Part shown: positions 1 to 9,309 of the stretch, in pieces
How positions within the stretch are numbered: the first letter of the stretch is position 1
Layout: each line of letters starts with the position of its first letter
Origin: an uncultured Rhodopila sp.
GTDB taxonomy: Bacteria; Pseudomonadota; Alphaproteobacteria; Acetobacterales; Acetobacteraceae
DNA: 64,000 nt
Reading direction: 5' to 3'
Assembly (NCBI RefSeq): GCF_903915725.1
Contig: NZ_CAIWTY010000064.1
Location: 1-64,000 of the forward strand
Made by a program: the position numbers and the translations under genes
The notes under the pieces: generated by a model
The model's database searches: none
Seen by the model: only the letters and a program-made list of their open reading frames with translations
Told to the model about the DNA's origin: nothing

Positions 1-1
1 C

Positions 2-871
2 ATCGAGTTCACCGATATCCTCAAAGCCCTGTGGAACAGTTGGCAGGATGACGCGCTGGCCGGGGACAAGGCGACCGGCGTCTTCATCGACCGCGCCCGG
101 GTCAACCCGGCCCATCACCACGGGCGCTATTTCCAGGTGCAGGGAGCGCTGAACGTGCCACGCTCCCGCCAGGGGCATCCCGTCATCCTCCAGGCCGGCG
201 GATCGGAAGACGGGCTGGAGCTGGCGGCACGCCATGCCGAAGCGGTGTTCACCGCCGCGCATACGCCCGAGGATTCGCTGACCTATGCGCACCGGCTGCG
301 GGCGCGCGCCGAGGCGCTGGGACGCCCGCCGGGTTCCGTGCTGGTGCTGCCCGGACTTGTCACCATCATCGGCGAAACCGAGACCGAGGCCCAGCGGCGG
401 GAGGAGGCGCTGAACGCGCTCACATCGACCGAACAAGGCGTCACCTGGATCAGCGGCCTGCTGCAAATCGACGCCTCGCGCTACGATCTGGATTCCCCGC
501 TGCCGGACGATCTGGCCGTGCCGGCGGACGGCATGACGACGTTTGCCAGCGGCGCACTGACCAAGGCCCGGCGTCAGAAACTCACCTTGCGCCAGCTCAT
601 CCGGTCGCAGGCTGGCGGCGGCAGCAACCACCGCGCCATCGTCGGCACGCCCGAGCAGATCGCCGCATCGATCGAGACCTGGTTCCGCAGCGGTGCAGCC
701 GACGGTTTCAACGTTATGCCCGATGTGCTGCCGTCCGGGCTGGAAGCCTTTGTCGACCAGGTTGTTCCGCTGCTGCGGCGGCGCGGGATTTTCCGCGAAA
801 CCTACGAGGGCGAAACGTTACGTGACCACCTTGGGCTCGCCCGCCCCGGCTGGGCGTCCCGCGACGGATGA
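2..871 (+). CDS. LLM-class flavin-dependent monooxygenase (NtaA/SnaA/DszA family), 5'-truncated by window edge
   Basis: Only the C-terminal about 289 residues are present; the frame is open from base 2 and the start lies outside the window. The family uses reduced FMN and O2 to hydroxylate or cleave organosulfur or aminopolycarboxylate substrates. Visible family marks are the ALWNSWQDDAL stretch, PVILQAGGSEDG, and the C-terminal GTPEQIAASIETWF followed by GAADGFNVMPDVLPSGLEAF. It ends HLGLARPGW, as in the relative at 41354-42697, which it resembles closely (roughly 60% identity by eye). The exact substrate cannot be told. It converges with the methyltransferase gene on the other strand. Confidence 0.9.
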   Translation: MEFTDILKALWNSWQDDALAGDKATGVFIDRARVNPAHHHGRYFQVQGALNVPRSRQGHPVILQAGGSEDGLELAARHAEAVFTAAHTPEDSLTYAHRLRARAEALGRPPGSVLVLPGLVTIIGETETEAQRREEALNALTSTEQGVTWISGLLQIDASRYDLDSPLPDDLAVPADGMTTFASGALTKARRQKLTLRQLIRSQAGGGSNHRAIVGTPEQIAASIETWFRSGAADGFNVMPDVLPSGLEAFVDQVVPLLRRRGIFRETYEGETLRDHLGLARPGWASRDG

Positions 872-935
872 AGGCGTGAACGCCGACCGTCGCCGGCATG
901 ACGACGCGGCCCGGAACCCGCCACCCGGCGCGGCA

Positions 936-2018
936 TCAGGCGGCGAAGCGCGCCGGGTCCAGCGGGTAACGGCCATAGATGCGCGCGGCGTTCACCAGCG
1001 CATGCACATTGTTCGGCGGGCTGTTGACAGGCAGTCCGCAGCCGGTCGACAGCATGAAACCCTTCGGCGTGTCCCAGGCCTTGCGCAGGCACTCCTTGAC
1101 GTTCTCCTCAACCGTCTGCGGCGTGCCGAGATACATGCTGGCGGTGGGCCGCACATTGCCCGACAGGACAATGCGATCGCCGACGGCCGCCTTCGCCTCC
1201 TCCAGGTCGATGACGTCGTCGAGCGACAGCATGCCGGCGCCGGTCGCGGCCATTTCCGGCCAGATGCGGCGCGTGTTGCCGCAGATATGCAGCACCGGCG
1301 GCCGCCCGGTCAGGGCGATGATCTCGCTGATCAGGCGCTGCTGGTAGGGCAGGGCGAGCTCCCGGTACACCTTCGAACTGACCATCGTGCCGGAGGACAC
1401 CGGATCGGCGAGGTTGAAGCCGATCGGCAGCTCCGCTGCCACCCGCACGAAGTCCAACATGATGCCGAGCGAATAGTCGAGCAGGCGGCGTGCGAAATCG
1501 GGATCGCGGGTGATGTCGCGCAGGAAATGCTCGGTGCCGCGCAGGTTGGCCGCAGTGGTAAACGGGCCGCCCAGCCCCGCCGACACCGGGACCTCTGCGC
1601 CGACATCGTGCACCAGTTGCGCGAGCGCCTCGAGGAACAGCGGAAATCGGCCTGAGCGGCGAGGGTCCACCTGCGGCAGCCGCTCGATATCGGCCGGCTG
1701 TTTAATCGCCGGCTCGGCAACGTAAGGGTTGCTGGCCTCGGGAAAGGCCAGCTTGCTGCCGGCCGCCTCGGCGAAGCCGGGCAGTGTCGGGCCGACCGCC
1801 ACGCCGTCATGGCCGTAGAGGCGCCAGGCCGCGATCTGGCCGCGCGCCATCAGCGAGGCGGAATGGCTGTATTCGGTCGCGGTTACCCCAAGCACCAGCG
1901 CCGCATGCTCGCTGAGCATGGCGCTGCAGGGGATGCGGTCATAGGGCTGCCCTGCACGAAAGGCCCGCATGCGTTCAAGCGATGTCATGCTGTCGGCGGA
2001 CTGGGCAAATTGGCTCAT
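936..2018 (-). CDS. Uroporphyrinogen-decarboxylase-family protein, MtaA/CmuA-like corrinoid methyltransferase
   Basis: A 360-aa protein. The start at 2018 (MSQFAQSADS) has AAGGA about 6 nt upstream; the frame stays open further upstream but that part is not protein-like. The key motif is HIC at residues 244-246 with a second cysteine in STGCG at 327, the His-x-Cys...Cys zinc site of MtaA/MtbA/CmuA-type methylcobamide:thiol methyltransferases rather than of true HemE, which lacks it. It probably transfers a methyl group to or from a thiol or corrinoid. No corrinoid protein gene lies beside it. Physiological substrate unknown; a role in methylated sulfur compounds would fit the neighbours but is inference. 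Confidence 0.8.
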   Translation of the reverse strand: MSQFAQSADSMTSLERMRAFRAGQPYDRIPCSAMLSEHAALVLGVTATEYSHSASLMARGQIAAWRLYGHDGVAVGPTLPGFAEAAGSKLAFPEASNPYVAEPAIKQPADIERLPQVDPRRSGRFPLFLEALAQLVHDVGAEVPVSAGLGGPFTTAANLRGTEHFLRDITRDPDFARRLLDYSLGIMLDFVRVAAELPIGFNLADPVSSGTMVSSKVYRELALPYQQRLISEIIALTGRPPVLHICGNTRRIWPEMAATGAGMLSLDDVIDLEEAKAAVGDRIVLSGNVRPTASMYLGTPQTVEENVKECLRKAWDTPKGFMLSTGCGLPVNSPPNNVHALVNAARIYGRYPLDPARFAA

Positions 2019-2393
2019 CTTGGGTCCTTGCGTGATCGCGGGAAATTGGAATGGCGCGAGGGGCCGGCCATGCTGACGTCTCTGCATGTCGGGGCGACCG
2101 CCTTTGGCGGCGGGACGTGCAGGCGAATGCCAACGAGAGTGCGTGCCGCCATGATCCAGCTTCTCGGGTCGCGCGGCCCGCGGCTGTTTTGAACCTTGCG
2201 GAGCCGGCACTCGGCGATAATTGCTATCGTGTGACGTGTCAATACATTCGCCACGCGCGGCGGACCGATGTGAGTTAAATGGCCGCTGTCGCGCTCCGGC
2301 TTCGATGTTACCACCTCGACGCCAAGCGGTTTTCGATATTATACTCAGGGCTGGCCGGTTTCCGCCGCGCTTGCCCGGGGCGGAGGTTCGAGC
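2019..2393. other. Divergent intergenic region between methyltransferase and DHA2 exporter genes
   Basis: This 375-bp stretch holds no convincing gene. It contains a minus-strand promoter candidate near 2214-2242 and an AT-rich patch at about 2329-2345 (TTTTCGATATTATACTC) in front of the exporter. A small CCGCC-TTT-GGCGG hairpin lies near 2099-2115. Short frames here have no recognisable product. Confidence 0.5.
2214..2242 (-). promoter_or_regulatory. Candidate sigma70-type promoter for the MtaA-like gene
   Basis: On the minus strand a TTGACA box (2242-2237) is followed after 17 nt by TATCGC (2219-2214). The -35 is perfect and the -10 weak. It points toward the start at 2018. Sequence match only. 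Confidence 0.35.
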
Positions 2394-4121
2394 ATGACCG
2401 AGGTGGTGACCTACCGAGACGACGGCTACAAATGGGTGGTGCTGAGCAATACCACGCTTGGCATGCTGGCTGCGGCAATCAACAGTTCCATCCTGCTGAT
2501 CAGCCTGCCGGCCGTCTTCCGCGGCATCGGCCTCAAGGCTCTCGATCCGGGGAATGTCAACTATCTGCTGTGGGCCATCATCGGGTATATGATCGCCACC
2601 GCGGTGCTGGTGGTCGCCTTCGGGCGGCTCGGCGACCAGTTCGGCCGGGCCCGGATGTACAATCTCGGTTTCGCGGTTTTCACCGTCGCATCGATCGCAC
2701 TCAGCCTGTTGCCCGGCTCGGGCGATTTCGCCGCCGGCTACCTGGTCGCAGTGCGCATCGTGCAAGGCGTCGGCGGGGCGCTGATCATGGCCAATTCCAC
2801 CGCTCTGCTGACCGATGCGTTCCCGTTGCATGAACGCGGTTTCGCGCTCGGCATCAACGTGGTGGCGGCTATCGGCGGGCAGTTTCTGGGCCTGCTCATC
2901 GGCGGGCTGCTGGCGGACGCCAATTGGCGCCTGGTGTTCTGGATCAATGTCCCGTTCGGGTTGATCGGAACGATTTGGGCCTGTTGGAAGCTGAGGGATG
3001 CGCCGGCGCGGGTCAGCCACCGGATCGATTGGGGCGGCAACATTACGTTCGGGCTTGGACTGGTGTTGATACTGACTGCCATCACCTACGGAGTGCAACC
3101 CTACGCCAATCACGTGATGGCCTGGACCAGCCCGCTGGTGCTGACGCTGTTTGCATCGGGGTTCGCCTCTCTCGTGCTATTCGTGCTGGTGGAGCAGCGG
3201 GTCGCGCATCCCATGGTGGACATACACCTGTTTCGCGTGGCTCCCTTCGCCTACGGCAACCTCGCCAACCTGTCCTCAGCCGTGGCGCGCGGCGGGTTGC
3301 AGTTCATGCTGATCATCTGGCTGCAGGGCATCTGGCTGCCGCTGCACGGCTACGCGTTCGATGAAACGCCGCTCTGGTCTGCCATCTTCATGCTGCCGCT
3401 GACCGTGGGCTTCCTGCTGGCCGGGCCGGCCGCCGGGTACTTTTCCGACCGCATCGGTGGCATGCCCTTTGCGGTGGGCGGCATGGCAATGGGAGCGATC
3501 AGCTTCGTGCTGCTGATCCTGTTGCCGGCGAATTTCTCCTACACGGCGTTTGCCGCCTTGCTGTTCGCCAACGGGCTTGGCTCGGGCCTGTTCGTGGCGC
3601 CGAACAGCACGCAGATTATGAATTCGGTGCCGGTGCAGAAGCGCGGTCTGGCGTCCGGCATGCGGGCGACTACGACCAACGCCGGCCAGGTGCTGTCCAT
3701 CGGGTTGTTCTTCAGCCTGATGCTCGCCGGGCTGGCTGCGACCTTGCCGCACTCCATGGAAGCCGGGCTGCTGGCGCAGCATGTCCCACCGGCGGTCGCA
3801 CACCAGGTCGCCGGCACGCCGCCCGTCGCCAGTCTGTTCGCGGCCTTCCTGGGCTACAATCCAATGGGCGAACTGATCCCGCCCGAGGTGCTGCGGACCT
3901 TGCCGCCCGACGCCGCGGCGACGCTGACCGGGAAAGCTTTCTTCCCGGGTCTGATGTCCGGCCCGTTCAAGCACGGTCTGGTCTTTGCGTTTACCTTCTC
4001 GGCCTTTCTCTACCTGCTGGCCGCGATTGCGTCGTGGTTGGGCGGGTCCAGGGTCATGCCCGGGACGGAGATCGTTTCGGAAGAAGCTGTCGCGGCCCTG
4101 TCGGACCAGGAGGCGGACTAG
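2394..4121 (+). CDS. MFS transporter, DHA2 (EmrB/QacA, 14-TM) family
   Basis: A 575-aa integral membrane protein of DHA2 length. The N-terminal half shows the loop motif FGRLGDQFGRARMY (about residues 76-89), the D-x-x-G-R-x-x motif A of major facilitator antiporters. Motif C-like stretches such as GGALIMANSTAL and about 14 hydrophobic segments follow. Such proteins export drugs or metabolites by proton antiport; the substrate is unknown. There is no adjacent membrane-fusion protein, so an EmrAB-type tripartite pump is not supported here. The stop codon overlaps that of the convergent permease gene by 3 nt (4119-4120 shared with TAG on both strands). Confidence 0.9.
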   Translation: MTEVVTYRDDGYKWVVLSNTTLGMLAAAINSSILLISLPAVFRGIGLKALDPGNVNYLLWAIIGYMIATAVLVVAFGRLGDQFGRARMYNLGFAVFTVASIALSLLPGSGDFAAGYLVAVRIVQGVGGALIMANSTALLTDAFPLHERGFALGINVVAAIGGQFLGLLIGGLLADANWRLVFWINVPFGLIGTIWACWKLRDAPARVSHRIDWGGNITFGLGLVLILTAITYGVQPYANHVMAWTSPLVLTLFASGFASLVLFVLVEQRVAHPMVDIHLFRVAPFAYGNLANLSSAVARGGLQFMLIIWLQGIWLPLHGYAFDETPLWSAIFMLPLTVGFLLAGPAAGYFSDRIGGMPFAVGGMAMGAISFVLLILLPANFSYTAFAALLFANGLGSGLFVAPNSTQIMNSVPVQKRGLASGMRATTTNAGQVLSIGLFFSLMLAGLAATLPHSMEAGLLAQHVPPAVAHQVAGTPPVASLFAAFLGYNPMGELIPPEVLRTLPPDAAATLTGKAFFPGLMSGPFKHGLVFAFTFSAFLYLLAAIASWLGGSRVMPGTEIVSEEAVAALSDQEAD

Positions 4122-5161
4122 CGCGCCCCGGGGCGTCCGAGATATCGTTCCAGCCAAAGACTGTAGCGCGATAGTGCGAAGCAGCAAACGAAATAGACCG
4201 CTGCCACGAACGCGAACGATTCATCGTAGTAGCCGAGCCATTGCGGATCGGTTGCAGCCGCCCGCGCGGTGTTGAGGAAGTCGAACATGCCGATAACCAG
4301 CACCAGCGTTGTGTCCTGGAAAACCCCGATGGCGAGATTGACCAGGGACGGGATCACTGCACGCAAGGCCTGCGGCATGACGATCAGCTGCATCGTGTTG
4401 AAATAGCTCAGACCCAGTGCTTCGCCCGCCTCGGTCTGACCGCGGGGAACAGATGACAGCCCGGCCCGGACGATTTCCGCCATGTAGGCCGAAACGAACA
4501 GGATCAGCGCCACCTGGGCGCGGAGAAATTTGTCGATGCTGGCGCCGTGCGGCAGCATCAGCGGAAACAGCAGCGTCGCCATATAGAGGATCGAGATGAA
4601 CGGCACGCCGCGGACCACTTCGATGAAGACGACGGACAGCATCCGAATGCCGCCGCGCCGGGACTGTCGCGCCAGCGCCAGCATCACCGCCAACGGAAAC
4701 GCCCCGGCAAGACCAACCACCGACAGCAGCAGCGTTACCGGCAAGCCGCCCCATTGTTCTGTCGTTACGATCTGCCCCGGCGGAACGCCAAGCAGCAACA
4801 GCACGGCAATCACCAATCCGCCGAGGCCGAATGCCGCCAGCCACCGGCTCCAGAACCGCGGCACGCAGATGGCGACTGCGACGGCCAGCAGCAGCACGCA
4901 GGCCACGGCGGCGCGCCATCGGACATCGGCCGGATAGAAGCCGAACGTAATGAAGTTTGCCTTGGCAACGATAAACGCCCAGCAGGCGCCCCCGTCCCGG
5001 CTGCAGGTTTCCGACGTTCCGTGCAGCGTCGCGTCGACGACGGCCCATTGGAGGAACGGCACGACCAGCCACCAGACGAAGGCCGCATATCCGGCGGTGA
5101 TGGCGATATTCGTCTTGTTGCCGAAAAGGCCCTTGCGCCAGTCCAGAGCGGTTGCCGTCAC
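4118..5161 (-). CDS. Polar amino-acid ABC transporter permease, AapM-like
   Basis: A 347-aa HisM/GlnP-type permease with several membrane spans. The cytoplasmic EAA loop is visible as EAGEALGLSYFNTMQLIVMPQALR. The start is GTG at 5161, chosen because GTGA overlaps the stop of the upstream aapQ-like gene by 4 nt. The long periplasmic N-terminal part with TCSRDGGACW is characteristic of the large AapM subunit. With the next two genes it forms the membrane and binding parts of a general L-amino-acid importer. No AapP ATPase follows: the gene ends against the convergent exporter. Confidence 0.9.
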   Translation of the reverse strand: MTATALDWRKGLFGNKTNIAITAGYAAFVWWLVVPFLQWAVVDATLHGTSETCSRDGGACWAFIVAKANFITFGFYPADVRWRAAVACVLLLAVAVAICVPRFWSRWLAAFGLGGLVIAVLLLLGVPPGQIVTTEQWGGLPVTLLLSVVGLAGAFPLAVMLALARQSRRGGIRMLSVVFIEVVRGVPFISILYMATLLFPLMLPHGASIDKFLRAQVALILFVSAYMAEIVRAGLSSVPRGQTEAGEALGLSYFNTMQLIVMPQALRAVIPSLVNLAIGVFQDTTLVLVIGMFDFLNTARAAATDPQWLGYYDESFAFVAAVYFVCCFALSRYSLWLERYLGRPGAR

Positions 5162-6327
5162 CGGGCGTTCTCCCGCAGTTTCCAGCGCCGGTTGTAAGCG
5201 TTCATAAACACGGAAACGGTCAGGCTGAGGGTCAGGTAGACCACCATCATGATGAAGATCGTTTCCAGCGCCTGGCCCGTGGTGTTTGCCGTCGTATTGA
5301 GCACGCTGACCAGTTCCGGATAGCCGATGGCGACCGCCAGGCTGGAGTTCTTGGTGAGGGTAAGGAAGCTCGATGTCATCACCGGTATGATCACCCGCAG
5401 CGCCTGCGGCAGGACGATCAGGCGCAGGATCTGCAGCCGTTTCAGCCCGAGCGCCGCGCCGGCCTCCCACTGGCCGGCCGAGACCGAGACGATGCCGCCG
5501 CGTACCGTTTCCGCTATGCTGGCCGAGGTGTTCACCACCAGGCCGATGAGCAGCGCGGCAAACTCCGGAGATAGCGTCAGGCCGCCGGCAATGTTGAAGC
5601 CCCGTAGCCGGGGCAATTCCAGGGCGACGGTGGCGCCATGCGCCAGCCCCCAAGCGCCCGCGCCCAGCAGGCCGGCGACGGAAGCGGCCAATCCAATGTG
5701 GCGCCCTTGGGCCAGGAAAACCACGGCGGCCAGCGCGAAGACCAGCACGACCCCGGCGATTACCGGGGAATCCGTTTCAATACCCGGCACGAACACGCCG
5801 CGGTTGGACAGCAGCACGCCCGCGACCGGAGACAGCGCCTGGCGTGGACCGGGCAGGCCATGCAGGACGGCATTCCAGAAAAACAGTTGCAACAGCAACG
5901 GGGTGTTGCGGACCACTTCCACAAAGGCTTGCACCTGCCAGGCCAGCAGCGGATTGGTGGACAGCCTGGCGACGCCGAGCGCAACGCCCACGATCGTCGC
6001 CAAAATGCAGCCGGCGACGGCAACCTTCACGGTATTCAGCAATCCAACGAGGATCGCTCGGCCGTAGCTGTCGCCGGCCTGATAGGGGATGACGGATTCG
6101 CCGATCTGAAAGTTGGCGGCGTGGTTGAGGAAGCCGAAGCCGGGGGTAATGCCGACAAGCTTCATGTTGGCGGCGAGGTTGGAACCGAGGTACTGAACGG
6201 CCAGGACAATCACAACCAGCAGTGCGCATTGCATGACGGCGCCGTCGCCCAGCCATCCCCTGATCCGATGCAACCGGGCGGCTCTGCGCGGACCCGCCCG
6301 GTCAAGGATGAGAGTTGCGTCCGACAC
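5158..6327 (-). CDS. Polar amino-acid ABC transporter permease, AapQ-like
   Basis: A 389-aa HisM-family permease, long as AapQ is. It has an N-terminal cytoplasmic segment, a first membrane span (about residues 33-50) and a periplasmic insertion. The C-terminal permease core carries the EAA loop EAGAALGLKRLQILRLIVLPQALR. The sequence VVRNTPLLLQLFF is the conserved region after the second core helix. The gene starts 3 nt after the aapJ-like stop and overlaps the aapM-like start, so the three are co-transcribed in the order J-Q-M. It forms the translocation channel with AapM. Confidence 0.92.
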   Translation of the reverse strand: MSDATLILDRAGPRRAARLHRIRGWLGDGAVMQCALLVVIVLAVQYLGSNLAANMKLVGITPGFGFLNHAANFQIGESVIPYQAGDSYGRAILVGLLNTVKVAVAGCILATIVGVALGVARLSTNPLLAWQVQAFVEVVRNTPLLLQLFFWNAVLHGLPGPRQALSPVAGVLLSNRGVFVPGIETDSPVIAGVVLVFALAAVVFLAQGRHIGLAASVAGLLGAGAWGLAHGATVALELPRLRGFNIAGGLTLSPEFAALLIGLVVNTSASIAETVRGGIVSVSAGQWEAGAALGLKRLQILRLIVLPQALRVIIPVMTSSFLTLTKNSSLAVAIGYPELVSVLNTTANTTGQALETIFIMMVVYLTLSLTVSVFMNAYNRRWKLRENAR

Positions 6328-6330
6328 GTG

Positions 6331-7371
6331 TCAGCGGAAAGGCGGCGAGTACAGCAGGCCACCGCTGCTCCAGGGTTGGTTCAAGCCGCGGTCAAAGCCG
6401 ATCTTGGTATTTTTGCCGACGTTGCGTTCGAAGATCTCGCCGTAGTTGCCGACGGCCTTGATGATGTTATAGGCGAATTTGGGGTCCAGGCCGATGGCCT
6501 CGCCCAGCGACTTGTCGATACCAAGGAAGCGCTTCACCACCGGATCGCTGGTGTCCAGGAAGCTGTCGATGTTGGCCCGGGTAATGCCCAGTTCCTCAGC
6601 CTCGATGGTGGCGTAGACCGTCCAGTTGACGATTTCCAGCCACCGGTCGTCACCCCAACGAATCGCCGGCGCCAAGGGCTCCTTCGACAGCCGCTCCGGC
6701 AGCAAAACATAGTCGTCCGGCCTGGCAAGCTGGGTGCGTTGGATGGCAAGGTCGGACGAATCCTGCGTCAGGGCATCGACGCGTCCGGAATCGAGAGCGT
6801 TCCGGAATTCACGGGAATCCTCGATAACCACGGATTTGAAGGTTTTGCCGCTCTTGCGGAAGAAGTCCGCTATATTCAATTCCCCCGTCGTCCCCGCCTG
6901 AATCGCGATCGTTGCCCCGTCGAGATCGGCTCCCTTCGTAACGCCAAGCGATTTCTTCACCAGCAGGCCCTGTCCGTCGAAGAAAATCACCGGACCGAAA
7001 TGGAAGCCCAGCTTGAAGGCGCGGGTGATGGTTTCGGTCACGCCGGACAGCAGGATGTCGAACTCGCCGGCCTGAAGCGCGGGCAATCGTTGCTGCGGAG
7101 AGGAGGATGTGAAGTCCACCTTTGCCGGGTCGTTGAATACCGTCACCGCCAGTGCACGGCCGAAATCGACGAAGAAGCCCTGCCACTTGCCGTTGCTGTC
7201 GGGCGCAAAGAACCCCGGGGAGGTGCCGACGCCGACCTTGATCTTGCCGCGCTGGTTGATGGCGTCGAGCACGGAGCCGGCTTGGGCGGGCAGCGCCGTC
7301 GCGATGGCGGCCACGAGAATCGCTGATGCGCCCAACCAGTGGCGCATCCGTGCGGAGGAGAGAGGTTTCAT
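6331..7371 (-). CDS. Amino-acid ABC transporter substrate-binding protein, AapJ-like
   Basis: A 346-aa periplasmic binding protein of family 3. The start at 7371 (MKPLSSARMRHWL) gives a typical Sec signal ending near ALPAQA-GS. The mature part opens DAINQRGKIKVGVGTSPGFFAPDSNG, and the YGEIFERNVG block lies near the C-terminus as in AapJ/BztA proteins. A longer frame to 7446 exists but would put 25 unlikely residues before the signal. It captures L-amino acids for the AapQM-like channel. It is the first gene of the minus-strand operon and is divergent from the Tat binding protein at 7502. Confidence 0.9.
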   Translation of the reverse strand: MKPLSSARMRHWLGASAILVAAIATALPAQAGSVLDAINQRGKIKVGVGTSPGFFAPDSNGKWQGFFVDFGRALAVTVFNDPAKVDFTSSSPQQRLPALQAGEFDILLSGVTETITRAFKLGFHFGPVIFFDGQGLLVKKSLGVTKGADLDGATIAIQAGTTGELNIADFFRKSGKTFKSVVIEDSREFRNALDSGRVDALTQDSSDLAIQRTQLARPDDYVLLPERLSKEPLAPAIRWGDDRWLEIVNWTVYATIEAEELGITRANIDSFLDTSDPVVKRFLGIDKSLGEAIGLDPKFAYNIIKAVGNYGEIFERNVGKNTKIGFDRGLNQPWSSGGLLYSPPFR

Positions 7372-7501
7372 GCGATGATCCCATCGGTTTCGGGCCGCGC
7401 CCATAAATCTACTGTTCATCGTCGTTGTTATAAACGGTATTGTCAACTGTGGACGTAGATATTATGTAACCACCGGAATTCGATAAGCGGGAGCCGCACA
7501 G
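7372..7501. promoter_or_regulatory. Divergent promoter region, aapJ-like / orphan SBP
   Basis: 130 bp with an AT-rich core at about 7425-7470. A TTGACA box on the minus strand (7446-7441) is followed after 8-9 nt by TATAAC, a spacing too short for a normal -10. On the plus strand TATTAT lies at about 7460. No single promoter can be assigned, but both genes must be driven from here. Confidence 0.35.
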
Positions 7502-9097
7502 ATGACCCTCCACCGGCGTGACCTCAATCGCCTTCTGCTCGCCGGCGGAGCCGCCGCGGCGCTGCCCGGCGTGGCGCGGGCCGCCGGCGAAACGCCCGTC
7601 GCGGGGGGCACGCTGAACTGGGCCTATTACCCCGACCCCAGCGCTATCATCGCCATCAACACCTCATCCGGGACCGGCCAGGCGATCGGCCCCAAAGTGA
7701 ACGAGGGGCTGTTGTGGTACGACTACGACCTGAACCCGCAGCCGTTGCTGGCAACCGCCTGGACCATCAGCGCGGACGGGTTGCGCTACACGTTCCACCT
7801 GCGCGCCGGCGTGAAATGGCACGACGGGCGGGATTTCACATCCGAGGACGTGGCGTTCACCATCTTCCGCCTCCAGCAGGCGCACCCGCGCGGACGGATC
7901 ACCTATCAGAACGTCATCGCGGTCAACACGCCCGATCCGCTGACCGCAGTCATCGTGCTGTCGAAGCCCGCGCCATACCTGATCACCGCGCTCGGCAGCT
8001 CGGAATCGCCAATCGTTCCGAAGCATGTATACGAAACGTTCAAGCCGGAGGAGCAGCCGAAGTTGGAGCAGACCATCGGCACCGGTCCGTTCATCCTCAA
8101 AGAATGGGTGCCCGGCAGCCATTTGCTGTTCGTCAGGAACCCCAACTACTGGGATGCGCCGAAGCCTTATCTGGACCGCATCATCCTGCGCGTCATTCTC
8201 GACCCCGCCGCGCGGGCCGCTGCGCTGGAAACCGGGGAGATCGATATCGGCGCCAACCCGGTGCCGCTGGCGGATGTGGCCCGCCTGAAGGCAAACCCGA
8301 AACTGATCGTCGATACGACGACCTATGCTTATTCCGGACCGCAACAGCAGTTGTTCTTCAACCTGGAGAACGAAGTCCTGCAGAACCGCAACGTGCGCCT
8401 GGCGGTTGCCCACGCGCTCGATCTGCAGAAACTGGTAAATGTCGCTTTGTTCGGATACGGCGACGTCTCGCCAAGCCCGGTCAGCGTGGCGTTGCCGAAA
8501 TGGTACGATCCGTCGATCAAGGCCTATCCGTTCGATCCGAAGCTTGCACAGAGTCTGTTGGACGAGGCCGGCTATCGCCGTGGGGCCGACGGCGTGCGTT
8601 TCAGGGTGCGCCTCGCGCGCAATCCTTTCCTGCCGTCATCCTATTCGGATTTCGTCCGCCAGTCGCTGGCCGCCGTCGGGATCGGCGCGCAGATCATCAA
8701 CGTGGAACTGTCGACCTACCTGAAGATCGTCTACACTGATCGCGCCTGGGACCTGACGATCGAGTCATTGTCGAACACGTTCGACCCCTCGCTCGGCGTC
8801 CAGCGCGCCTACTGGTCGAAGAACTTCAAGGTTGGCCTGGTGTTTTCCAACGCCAGCAAATACAGCAACCCCGAAGTGGACGCGTTGCTGGAGGCCGCGG
8901 CGATCGAACCCGATGAGGCTAAACGGCGGGCACTTTGGTACCGGTTCCAGGCGATCATCCATCACGACCTGCCGGGCGTCGATCTTGTCGCCGCCGGTGC
9001 ACAGATCGTTGCCAGCAAGCGGGTCCACAACTTTGCGCCCGGGGCGGAGGGGATCAACTACAGTTTCCGCGATATCTGGCTGTCCCCCGCCGTCTGA
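7502..9097 (+). CDS. Family-5 ABC transporter substrate-binding protein with Tat signal, orphan
   Basis: A 531-aa DppA/OppA-type binding protein. The N-terminus HRRDLNRLLLAGG...VARA is a twin-arginine signal, implying export in a folded state. Family-5 marks include the ATAWTISADGLRYTFHLRAG region, VKWHDGRDFTSEDV and GTGPFILKEW. It is closely related to the proteins at 27019-28602 and 52623-54194 (shared VKWHDG, HPRGR and DP-LGVQR blocks). No permease or ATPase gene is attached: the next gene, 212 nt on, is an LLM oxygenase. It probably feeds a permease encoded elsewhere, perhaps the one at 56-58 kb. Confidence 0.92.
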   Translation: MTLHRRDLNRLLLAGGAAAALPGVARAAGETPVAGGTLNWAYYPDPSAIIAINTSSGTGQAIGPKVNEGLLWYDYDLNPQPLLATAWTISADGLRYTFHLRAGVKWHDGRDFTSEDVAFTIFRLQQAHPRGRITYQNVIAVNTPDPLTAVIVLSKPAPYLITALGSSESPIVPKHVYETFKPEEQPKLEQTIGTGPFILKEWVPGSHLLFVRNPNYWDAPKPYLDRIILRVILDPAARAAALETGEIDIGANPVPLADVARLKANPKLIVDTTTYAYSGPQQQLFFNLENEVLQNRNVRLAVAHALDLQKLVNVALFGYGDVSPSPVSVALPKWYDPSIKAYPFDPKLAQSLLDEAGYRRGADGVRFRVRLARNPFLPSSYSDFVRQSLAAVGIGAQIINVELSTYLKIVYTDRAWDLTIESLSNTFDPSLGVQRAYWSKNFKVGLVFSNASKYSNPEVDALLEAAAIEPDEAKRRALWYRFQAIIHHDLPGVDLVAAGAQIVASKRVHNFAPGAEGINYSFRDIWLSPAV

Positions 9098-9309
9098 CGC
9101 AACGCCGCGCTGCATCAGCCTTGGCATGGGCGCGCGGCGCGGGCTTTCCAGAGCCGGAAATGTCAGGCTCACATCATTAAAGAGGAAATGCGTTATAGTC
9201 CTAGTTGACGAAGTGGATTTCCCGGGCCACCGTCCGCTCGCCCTGCCGCGCGGGTCACCCCGTCAGGCGGGATGGTGTGCGCCGGGAATCGTTGCCAGAG
9301 GAAAGCCAG

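Noticed and set aside
873-884. GGCG-TGAA-CGCC mini-hairpin after the left-edge LLM gene
   Set aside because: Only a 4-bp stem without U-tract; not enough to call a terminator.
2019-3113. 365-residue N-terminal extension of the methyltransferase frame
   Set aside because: Non-conserved, antisense to the exporter gene, and a good ribosome-binding site precedes the start at 2018.
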